This document shows, piece by piece, positions 1-6,900 of a stretch of DNA of 7,305 bases. A model generated the notes under the pieces. The model was given only the letters and a program-made list of their open reading frames with translations. It ran no database searches and was not told where the DNA came from. The stretch covers positions 1-7,305 of the forward strand of contig JBMOJO010000181.1 of the NCBI GenBank assembly GCA_049315745.1, given 5' to 3'. Both the position numbers and the translations under genes were made by a program. This DNA is from JADJPL01 sp049315745. Lineage in GTDB: Bacteria > Bacteroidota > Bacteroidia > Chitinophagales > Saprospiraceae. Positions within the stretch are counted from its first letter, which is position 1. Each line of letters opens with the position of its first letter.

Positions 1-220
1 AGGAGTGGATATGTATGCTTCCTGCCTTAGGCCTTTCGTTTTAGGCGAACCCCCAAATATTATTTTTCGGGGCAATGACCTGCTAAATAGATACAAATAA
101 ACAGTATATTTACAATCGGAATAGAAACAGCTGCCTGGACGACGGATTGAGGCGGGCCCTTACCCGTGGGACGGCGTCCCCGAGCTTGGTATTTGCACAC
201 CCTTTAGAAAAACCAGTTAT
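1..220. other. Non-coding leader upstream of the secreted-protein gene
   Basis: No credible reading frame was found here. The first 120 bases are mostly AT-rich; positions 150-185 are GC-rich and hold two small perfect hairpins: CGGG/CCCG (153-156 with 163-166) and GGGAC/GTCCC (168-172 with 176-180, loop GGC). TATATTTA at 105-112 is one base off the Bacteroidota -7 consensus TAnnTTTG, but there is no TTG at the right distance, so no promoter is called. The stretch just before the ATG at 221 is A-rich and lacks a Shine-Dalgarno sequence, which is normal for this phylum. Confidence 0.4.
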
Positions 221-670
221 ATGTTAAAAATAGCATTGTTTGCCCTTTTGTGTGCGCTCGGCCCGCTGGCCGCCTTCGGCCAATTTAAAGGACAACCCAG
301 CGGTAAAGGGCTGACGGTAATTGTGACCGACGGGACCTACGGTGGTAAGGACAGCCCGCTCAGCACCGGGAGCGGTGGGCCAAAGAATCAATTTAAAGAC
401 CCTATCCGCCCGCTCGGTATGGAACAGGCGATCCAGGCGGGTGCATTTCTTGAACGTCCAATTTATGGGGAATTTGGATATATCCTGGTCTTTTGCGTTG
501 GAGATTCTATCGGCGGCAAGCAGGGGGAATACGAGTTTAACGGTGAGCTGTACAAAGGTGTTTACCGGCTTATCCGCCAGAAAGTCAGCCCCAAGGAAAC
601 GATTCCTAAAAACAAGACGGCTTACAAGCTCGAAGGGCTGGTATTTTTCCTGGGGATCTCAGGAAGTTGA
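221..670 (+). CDS. Hypothetical secreted protein with N-terminal signal peptide
   Basis: This is a 149-residue protein that I do not recognise. It opens with a typical Sec signal peptide: Lys3, a hydrophobic core at about residues 4-19, and a likely signal peptidase I site after AFG (residues 18-20), leaving a mature protein of about 129 residues starting at Gln21. Cys11 lies in the hydrophobic core but is preceded by Leu-Leu, so it is not a lipobox. The mature N-terminus is rich in Gly, Ser, Pro and Lys (about residues 22-62) and is followed by a more ordinary mixed region (65-149) ending in a hydrophobic patch LVFFLGISGS. I see no catalytic motif. The start was chosen because it gives a complete signal peptide. 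The stop lies 9 bp from the stop of the convergent glgB gene, and no strong terminator lies between them. Export to the periplasm or outside is inferred; function is unknown. Confidence 0.6.
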   Translation: MLKIALFALLCALGPLAAFGQFKGQPSGKGLTVIVTDGTYGGKDSPLSTGSGGPKNQFKDPIRPLGMEQAIQAGAFLERPIYGEFGYILVFCVGDSIGGKQGEYEFNGELYKGVYRLIRQKVSPKETIPKNKTAYKLEGLVFFLGISGS

Positions 671-679
671 TGCCCCGCC

Positions 680-2599
680 TTACTGTGCCACGGTGCTTTC
701 AGGCTCAAAAATCAGCACGGCCAAAGGTGCTACCTGAATGCCAATAGATTCAGGCCTGCCGTTCCATTCAATCGGCTCGCTGTCAACGGCTCCATTCGAA
801 TGGTGCCCTGCCCCTCCGTAACGGGTACTGTCGCTGTTGACGGCCTCGAGCCATTTGCCCGAAACGGGCACGCCGACCCGGAATGCCGGCCTGGGCACCG
901 GGGTGAAATTACATACGACCAGCAAAGGCTTTTCGCTGTCCTTGCCTTTGCGCAGAAAAGAAATGATGGAATGATTCGCATCCCCATGGTCTATCCACTC
1001 AAACCCTTCACCTGAAAATTGAAGATCATATAAGGCGGGGTGCGATGTATAAAACGCGTTGAGCGCGCGGATCCAGTCCTGCACCCCCTCGTGGTAGCGC
1101 TGCCCCGTCAGCTCCCACACCAAGCCTGTTTCGATGTTCCATTCGGAAGTCTGGGCAAATTCGCCTCCCATAAACAGCAGCTTCGTGCCCGGATGTGCGT
1201 ACATATAGCCGTACAACAAGCGCAGGTTCGCGAAACGCTGCCATTCGTCCCCCGGCATCCGCTTGATCAGGCTCCCTTTGCCATGGACCACTTCATCGTG
1301 GGAAAGTGGGAGCATGAAATTTTCGGTAAAAGCATAAATGAGGCTGAAGGTAATCTGGCCATGATGGTATTTGCGGTGGACGGGGTCTTCTTTAAAATAA
1401 TTCAGCGTGTCATGCATCCAACCCATCATCCATTTTTGTCCAAAACCCAATCCGCCCGTGAACGTCGGGCGCGAAACCCCCGACCAGGCCGTTGATTCTT
1501 CTGCAATCGTTATACAATCGGGTACTTCCTGATAAGCCACCTCGTTGAATTCCCGCAGGAAGGCAATCGCCTCCAGGTTTTCTTTACCCCCAAATTCATT
1601 GGGTATCCACTGATCTCCTTCGCGCGAATAGTCGAGGTAAAGCATAGACGCTACGGCATCAACCCGCAAACCGTCGGCATGAAAGCGCTCCAGCCAAAAT
1701 ATTGCATTGGAAATCAGAAAATTGCGTACTTCGTTCCTTCCATAATTAAAAATAGCGCTCTTCCAGTCGGGATGGAACCCCTTTCGCGGGTCCTCGTGTT
1801 CGTAGAGGAAGGTACCGTCGAATTGGGCCAGGCCAAAAGCATCCGTCGGGAAATGCGACGGCACCCAATCCAGGATCACGCCAATACCCGCCTGATGAAA
1901 AGTATCTACCAGGTGCATGAAATCCTGGGGCGTGCCCAGGCGGCTGGTACAAGCGAAATACCCCGTCACCTGATACCCCCAGGACGGATAGTATGGATGC
2001 TCCATCACCGGCAGGAATTCTACATGCGTAAAGCCCAGGTCTTTGACGTAAGGGACTAACTCCCCGGCAAGCTCCCGATAACTGAGCGAATACGTCGTGC
2101 CTGGCTTTTTTCGCCAGGAAGGCAGGTGGACTTCATACACGGCATACGGCCGGGCCCCGGCCGAAGTCGTCTTCCTTTGCTCCATCCATTCCCGATCGTT
2201 CCACTGATACCCAAGGTCCCATACGATGGAAGCCGTCCGCGGAGGCATTTCCCACAACAATGCATAGGGATCGCCTTTTTCAAGTACCTGGCCGCGCGCC
2301 GTCTTGATGCTGTACTTGTACAATTCCCCTTTATCCAGCCCGGGGATGAAACCCTCCCATATCCCCGATTCGTCCAGCCGGATAAACAAAGGATGGGCAC
2401 TTGCATTCCAGTGGTTGAAATTGCCGACTACCGAAACGCGCTGCGCGTTGGGTGCCCAGACAGAAAAGTACACGCCGGATTGTCCTTCTATGGTGATGAC
2501 GTGGCTCCCCATTTTTTCATAAATACGAAAATGCTTCCCCTGCTTGAACAGATAGATATCGTATTCAGAAAAAAGACTGTGTGGAATTACTGTACGCAT
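680..2599 (-). CDS. glgB: 1,4-alpha-glucan (glycogen) branching enzyme, GH13
   Basis: This enzyme cuts an alpha-1,4 glucan chain and re-attaches it through an alpha-1,6 bond, the branching step of glycogen synthesis in the cytoplasm. The 639 residues show a CBM48 domain (about 38-130, with FSVWAPNAQRVSVVGNFNHWN-like signature around 45-65), the GH13 barrel, and a C-terminal beta domain (about 550-635). The GH13 regions are intact: region I DWVPSH (244-249), region II DGLRVDAV with nucleophile Asp314, region III AEEST with acid/base Glu367, and region IV LSHDEVVHGK with Asp435. The length fits the short GlgB form lacking the extra N1 domain of the roughly 730-residue E. coli enzyme. The frame stays open upstream to 2767, but that extension crosses a hairpin and the end of the preceding gene. 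ATG 2599 (MRTVIPHSLF) is therefore chosen; the next residues, SEYDIYLFKQGKHFRIYEK, resemble the usual start of this family. It is preceded on the same strand by the early-set/HHH gene. Confidence 0.95.
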   Translation of the reverse strand: MRTVIPHSLFSEYDIYLFKQGKHFRIYEKMGSHVITIEGQSGVYFSVWAPNAQRVSVVGNFNHWNASAHPLFIRLDESGIWEGFIPGLDKGELYKYSIKTARGQVLEKGDPYALLWEMPPRTASIVWDLGYQWNDREWMEQRKTTSAGARPYAVYEVHLPSWRKKPGTTYSLSYRELAGELVPYVKDLGFTHVEFLPVMEHPYYPSWGYQVTGYFACTSRLGTPQDFMHLVDTFHQAGIGVILDWVPSHFPTDAFGLAQFDGTFLYEHEDPRKGFHPDWKSAIFNYGRNEVRNFLISNAIFWLERFHADGLRVDAVASMLYLDYSREGDQWIPNEFGGKENLEAIAFLREFNEVAYQEVPDCITIAEESTAWSGVSRPTFTGGLGFGQKWMMGWMHDTLNYFKEDPVHRKYHHGQITFSLIYAFTENFMLPLSHDEVVHGKGSLIKRMPGDEWQRFANLRLLYGYMYAHPGTKLLFMGGEFAQTSEWNIETGLVWELTGQRYHEGVQDWIRALNAFYTSHPALYDLQFSGEGFEWIDHGDANHSIISFLRKGKDSEKPLLVVCNFTPVPRPAFRVGVPVSGKWLEAVNSDSTRYGGAGHHSNGAVDSEPIEWNGRPESIGIQVAPLAVLIFEPESTVAQ

Positions 2600-2625
2600 A
2601 AGGCTTGCTGTGATGGTGGTGGCGT

Positions 2626-2662
2626 AAAAATAATAAATCCTGTCACGCGGACAGGATTTATT
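2626..2662 (-). terminator. 13-bp hairpin plus U tract between early-set/HHH gene and glgB
   Basis: AATAAATCCTGTC (2632-2644) and GACAGGATTTATT (2650-2662) are perfect 13-base complements around a 5-base loop. Read on the minus strand, the stem is followed by A and then five T (2630-2626), as in an intrinsic terminator; on the plus strand no T run follows. It lies 56 bases after the stop of the early-set/HHH gene, and its distal edge is about 30 bases before the glgB start. Only four of the thirteen pairs are G-C, so termination may be partial. I see no good promoter between this hairpin and glgB, so it may instead be an attenuator or an mRNA processing/stability element. Confidence 0.55.
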
Positions 2663-2718
2663 GTAACACAAATGTCGTTTAGGGCCTTTCAAAACCGTGC
2701 CCGTTCCAAAAAGATTTT

Positions 2719-3366
2719 TTACTTTCCACCTTTCAGCTCGGCCTGAAGCGTTGCCAAGGCTTCCCAATTGCCTGCCACTGCAAGGCGGGCCTGCTCCGGC
2801 CAGGAGCCTGGATCGTGCATCTTGTAGCGATTGCCGGCCTTTTCCAAAACCACCTTGAGCGTTTTTACGTCTGCTTTGGCCAAATCCGAAAAGCTGACGA
2901 TGCCTGCTTCTCCCAGCAGCGTTTCGATCTTGGGGCCAATCCCCTCAATCTTTTTCAAATCGTCCTTTGCCGGTTTGGCTGTTGCAACAACCGATTTTTT
3001 CGCGACAGGGGCCGCAGCCGGCTTAACCTCCGCTACCGAAGCAGCAGCGTTCTCGTGTTCCAAAAGCAGGAGAACGGAATTATCCGCACCAAAATAGGGC
3101 GAGGGGGCATAGCCGTCGGCCTGCCAGTCATTCTCCCAATCTGTATTGTTCACCAGGTAACGGAATTCGTAAGCGCGGCCCGTGGCAAGCTCCGCAACTG
3201 CCGTGTATTCACTTTTCTTTAATTGCATCGCTAAACCCTGCTCCCAGTTCCAATCATTGAAATCCCCGACCACACGCACGTCACTCCCCACCGTTACGGC
3301 TTCTGCCGGAAGGCTGAACGTCACCTTGCATACCGGTTTGTTCTTCAAAAATTGTTTTTTTAGCAT
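2719..3366 (-). CDS. Isoamylase/CBM48-type early-set domain protein with C-terminal helix-hairpin-helix domain
   Basis: This 215-residue protein has two domains joined by a low-complexity linker. Residues about 11-103 form an early-set (CBM48/AMPK glycogen-binding-like) beta sandwich, seen from VRVVGDFNDWN (30-40), YEFRYLVN (66-73) and DWENDWQADGYAPSP (76-90). Residues about 104-134 are an Ala/Val/Lys/Pro linker. Residues about 135-186 contain a helix-hairpin-helix, DDLKKIEGIGPKIETLLGEAGI, and the tail DPGSWPEQARLAVAGNWEAL (185-204) resembles the end of HHH modules found fused to varied proteins in Bacteroidota. Early-set domains of this type can bind glycogen; HHH domains usually contact nucleic acid backbone or proteins. 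There is no signal peptide, so it should be cytoplasmic. A good promoter lies about 65 bases upstream, and glgB follows 119 bp after the stop. A role in glycogen binding or regulation is inferred from that position; it has no visible catalytic site. Confidence 0.85.
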   Translation of the reverse strand: MLKKQFLKNKPVCKVTFSLPAEAVTVGSDVRVVGDFNDWNWEQGLAMQLKKSEYTAVAELATGRAYEFRYLVNNTDWENDWQADGYAPSPYFGADNSVLLLLEHENAAASVAEVKPAAAPVAKKSVVATAKPAKDDLKKIEGIGPKIETLLGEAGIVSFSDLAKADVKTLKVVLEKAGNRYKMHDPGSWPEQARLAVAGNWEALATLQAELKGGK

Positions 3367-3432
3367 GTCTAAATAATTTAACAGTTGAACAATAATACTT
3401 AATTAGGTTTGTGTAATTTTTACACTATGTTG

Positions 3433-3463
3433 CAAATATAGGTCAAAAAATATATCCACAAAA
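3433..3463 (-). promoter_or_regulatory. Bacteroidota-type -33/-7 promoter for the early-set/HHH gene
   Basis: Read on the minus strand, TTTTG (3463-3459) is followed after 18 bases by TATATTTG (3440-3433), a full match to the Bacteroidota -7 consensus TAnnTTTG with a -33 TTG element at an acceptable spacing. The -7 box ends 66 bases before the ATG at 3366, giving a 5' UTR of roughly 60 bases. This is the best promoter I see in the window. It probably drives the early-set/HHH gene, and glgB if the hairpin at 2626-2662 is read through. Confidence 0.55.
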
Positions 3464-3612
3464 CTGATTATCAATAAATAAGCTACTATGGCCCCATGCT
3501 CCAGGAAGATATGGCGGAGCATAAAAATGCCTCTTTCTGCAAATGGCAGACAAAAGAATAAGTATTCGGACGTAAGGGAGAAAAATTGCGCAAAAAGTAC
3601 AGAATTTGCGAA

Positions 3613-3655
3613 ATTATTTTTTTGCCGGTTTGGCTGGTTTTGACAAAAAAATAAT
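3613..3655. repeat. 12-bp perfect AT-rich inverted repeat with 19-base loop
   Basis: ATTATTTTTTTG (3613-3624) and CAAAAAAATAAT (3644-3655) are exact complements around 19 bases (3625-3643). The stem is almost all A-T, so it is not a conventional intrinsic terminator, although each strand carries a run of seven T. Bases 3621-3636 (TTTGCCGGTTTGGCTG), covering the last four bases of the left arm and the start of the loop, recur exactly at 2966-2981 inside the early-set/HHH gene. Confidence 0.45.
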
Positions 3656-3743
3656 CCTCCGGAAGGTATTAGGGAGCGAAAATAAGCGGGCAGCAAGCAA
3701 CCTCAATTTTCGTTCCTAAATATACGAAATATAAGTGATGAAG

Positions 3744-3790
3744 TCAACAGGCCGGGCGCTAAACTGCGTGCGAAAGTTCAACCGGCCGGG
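3744..3790. repeat. Direct repeat TCAAC(A/C)GGCCGGG
   Basis: TCAACAGGCCGGG at 3744-3756 and TCAACCGGCCGGG at 3778-3790 match in 12 of 13 bases and start 34 bp apart, in the same orientation. The second copy contains the palindrome CCGGCCGG. It could be a pair of protein-binding sites or a chance duplication; no function is assigned. Confidence 0.3.
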
Positions 3791-3812
3791 AATACAAAGA
3801 GAAAGATTTGTT

Positions 3813-3827
3813 GCGATAAGTTATCGC
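3813..3827. promoter_or_regulatory. Operator-like perfect dyad GCGATAAGTTATCGC
   Basis: Seven bases on each side of a central G are perfectly complementary. With a one-base centre this cannot form a useful RNA hairpin, so a site for a dimeric DNA-binding protein is the more natural reading. It lies 142 bp beyond the stop of the helicase gene and about 350 bp upstream of the early-set promoter, so its target is unclear. Confidence 0.25.
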
Positions 3828-3969
3828 GGTGGAAAAATAAGCTGTTTTTTTACGCACGAAGGCTTTTTGAGCGCGCATAGCCTGGCTGCACGACCGAAAA
3901 AAGGCGCAGTGTATGTGAAAAATAGCTGCTTTAAACCCTTGATAATCCTATTTCAACGAGCCTAAAATA

Positions 3970-6900
3970 TCACGGCAGTTCATCCGGCCAGTATAATTCT
4001 ATCAGCGTTTTTTGTGCGACAAAGTGGATAAGGACCCGGACTTCATCCAGGCCCTCTGCTTTTCGGACAGACTGCCGGCATAAGCTGGCCCAGTGTCCAA
4101 AATATTCGGTGGCTATAGTCGGGAGTACCGTTGGCTCCCCTGAAAAAGCGACATGTTGGACGATCGCCCTACCCTGCGGCAAATGGAGTAAAAGATCAAT
4201 TTCCGTTTCAAAAATACGCCCGTTTTCCCGTTCCCGCAGGACATATTGCCGCAGGGCGTTCGCGGCAGGGAAATGGGCCTCAAAGCAACGCTGCCAGTCT
4301 GCCCCAATCCCCCGGAGCTGCTCGGGCCGAAGGGTTTCCCCGAGCCCAAAGTCATTGATGAGGGACGCTGCAATTTCCAGTTGCACAGCTTCCGGATAAT
4401 CAGGATACAGTGCCTGCAGGTACGCAATAGCGATTTTGCCCAAAATTTCGTCTGGTACATCTGCAAGCGGGTATCCATAGACAAATGGATTGCCGGCATA
4501 GGCGATTACGCCTGGTTGCGCCTGCATCGGTTGGACAAACAACGGAGGGAAGATTTTTTTACCGGCAGGCGGGGCCAAAAAGGCGGGCGCTTGTTCTTCG
4601 ACCGTACAGGGTGGGAATACCCGGCCAAAAGACCAAGTCTTCATCGCAATAGGCGAAGTTTTGCCATTCCAGGCCCATGGAGATTCAGGCGATTGGAGAT
4701 CAAAGGTTGGAACATCCCCCTGCCCTTCGTGCCAGGTCCGGTTGAGCCAGCTGGTGGGCTGATGGCCGAGAGGAAAGATAAGATAATCCCTTGCGCGTGT
4801 GAGCCCTACGTATAAAAGGCGTCGTTCCTCGGCCAGCGCGCGGGCCCTTTTATGCGCCTGCACAGGATGGGCGGCAATCCGGTCGGCCAGCGCTGTTTTT
4901 TGGCCCTGCTTGTCGTAGGGGTTCACCCAGTAGTAAAGGTGACGGTTCCCCAGAAGATTCTCCAGGTCAACTTCAGGGCAATCGGAGCGGATATCGGCGC
5001 CCCAAACCTCTGCCCGCAGGGAAGCCTCGAGGTTGTGGCAGATCACCACCGGCCATTCAAGGCCCTTACTGCTGTGATAGGTGAGCACATTTACGGCATC
5101 CTGGCTTTCACCGGCACTCTGAAAGTCTTTATCTTCAGCTTCCAGCCGGTTAAGCCAAAGCAAAAACCCGCCCAATGCGGAAGCGGCCTGCAGGCGGTTG
5201 CGGGAATCTTCGTATTGCGCTGCCAGCTTCCTGAATACTTCCACATTGTCCAGGCGCTGGGAGATGTTGCCCCAGCCTGCGATGATCCGGCGCAGGTCGA
5301 GCTCGCCGAGCAGAAGGTCGAGCGTCTCGGCGCAGGACAGCTCGGCAACCCTAGGCCTAAGACCTTGCAGCATCCGGATCATGGGATAGTGTGCACCCCA
5401 GCGTTCCCCGGGCAAATTGCCGGCGTCCTGTTTTTCCAGGTAGGCAAGACGGTCTTCAATCATTTCTTCCACCGGAAGGTTTTCTGCGAGCAGCAGGATC
5501 TCCGCTACCGATAACGTATCCTGGGCGTGTAACAGATACTTCAGGCAGGCGAGGATGAGCCTGGCCTCTGCCGTTTGCATCAGCCCGGAGCGAGAAATTG
5601 CAACTTTCAGGCCTGCGCTATTCAAGGCCTCGGCCAGCAACGCACATTCGCTATTTGTGCGGCACAGGACTGCAACATCCCCTGCGCGTACCGGCCTCGG
5701 CACGGGCTCACCTTTAGGCATGACATACGCCCCGGCGCCCAGAAAATCCCTTAGGGCAAAAGCGATGCTATTTTCCATCCACTGCTTTGGCGGTGTGCTG
5801 GATTTCGCTTCCCCCTGGTCGAAGTCGAATTTCCATATATTCAGGGCCGGCCCCATCCCTGCCGGGTCGTTCGCACCAAGCCGCTTAGGGTTCAGTGCCA
5901 CCTGGGCGGTCTCCATGTCGGGAAATGCCCTGCAAAAGATCGCGTTCGTCGCCGAAACGAGGTCTTCCCTGGAGCGCCATGAATCAGATTGGATGTCTTC
6001 CTTTCGGATACCCCCGGTATGGGCGATTATAGCGTGCATCAACTCCGGCGCAGCGCCCCGGAAACCATAAATAGACTGCTTGGGGTCGCCCACCCAAACA
6101 GAATACCGGGACAGGCGGGAAAGCTTGAGGAATATTTCCAACTGGATCGGACTGGTATCCTGAAACTCGTCCACCATGAGCAGGTCGAGTTCGTCCATCA
6201 GGACTGCGCGCACATCCGGACGGTCAAGCAGCTGATCCACGAGGACTTCCATATCTGTGTAGTCAATCAGCCCGCGTCTTTGCTTGTAAGCTGCATATTC
6301 CTGCATTGCAGCAGCCACCAGGCCGAACAATTCCTCTGTGAACCCTTGCAGGTCTGCATGGAACTCCGGAAAGCAAAGATGGCCACTGACAAGTGCGCGC
6401 AGCTCCTCCACCTCCCCTTTACTTTTCTTTGCAGGCTCCAGTTTTTCCAGCTCAACATAATACTTCCAGGGCAAACGTCCGCGCAGCTCGAGCTCGCGGA
6501 GTATTGCCCTGAGCTTTTGTACTACCTCGGCGGTCTTCTTCGTCGTATCTCCATTGCCGAGTATCCGCCCGACGGTATCGGAGAGCAAAAAGGGCAGGGC
6601 TTCTTTTGCCGTATTCGAAACCGCCTGATCGGGTTCGTCCAGCAATTCCCGAAAAGAAGCAAACGACCGTTTTGCGCTCTCCTGCAGGGCTACGGCATCA
6701 AAACCATTTGCCCGGGCAATTTCCGTAAGCAGCCTGACTTCTTTACGCCAATCGAAATCCCTGGTGCCGTCCAGCGATAATATTTCCCGGTAAGCCTCCA
6801 TTTTTTGTACATGCGCCTCGGAAAGTACCGTAGTCAGGGACTGGTTGAAAAGCATTTGATGGTCTTCCTCTGCAATAATGGCCACTTCTGGCGAGACACC

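Larger units (their letters stand above)
3367..3969. other. 603-bp intergenic region rich in dyads and short repeats
   Basis: No convincing gene was found here. It carries a minus-strand promoter for the early-set/HHH gene (3433-3463) and a weaker plus-strand promoter-like sequence (3385-3411). Perfect dyads present are ATGCTCC/GGAGCAT (3496-3502 with 3516-3522), TCTGC/GCAGA (3536-3550), TTGCGCAA (3586-3593), AATTTGCGAAATT (3603-3615), a 12-bp AT-rich inverted repeat (3613-3655) and GCGATAAGTTATCGC (3813-3827). A 13-base direct repeat with one mismatch lies at 3744-3756 and 3778-3790. The half near 3366-3660 is AT-rich and the part near 3740-3790 is GC-rich. The helicase gene ends at 3970 without a clear terminator. 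Confidence 0.5.

Noticed and set aside
342..737. 131-codon plus-strand frame overlapping the secreted-protein gene
   Set aside because: It overlaps the gene with a clear signal peptide in another frame and runs into the glgB 3' end; it has no feature of its own.
2126..2746. 206-codon plus-strand frame antisense to glgB
   Set aside because: It overlaps conserved GlgB coding sequence and the inter-gene hairpin, and its product has no recognisable feature.
2600..2767. Extended N-terminus of GlgB starting at 2767
   Set aside because: The extra 56 residues read through the inter-gene hairpin and the 3' end of the early-set/HHH gene and do not look like any GlgB N-terminus; the start at 2599 matches the expected beginning of the family.
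3523..3696. Upstream part of a 97-codon minus-strand frame (start 3696)
   Set aside because: This segment crosses the AT-rich inverted repeat and reads as low-quality Phe/Asn/Gln-rich sequence; only the 39-codon C-terminal part with its own ATG at 3522 merited mention.
3916..3956. Possible terminator for the helicase gene, AAATAG/CTATTT with a T run
   Set aside because: The pairing is only six A-T-rich bases with a loop of more than 20; too weak to call.
3735..3965. 76-codon plus-strand frame in the intergenic region
   Set aside because: It has no ribosome site, no promoter and unremarkable composition, and it runs across the direct repeats and the palindrome; nothing supports it as a gene.
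5989..6780. 263-codon frame on the plus strand inside the helicase gene
   Set aside because: It is entirely antisense to conserved helicase coding sequence and its translation shows no domain; long antisense frames are common opposite such genes.
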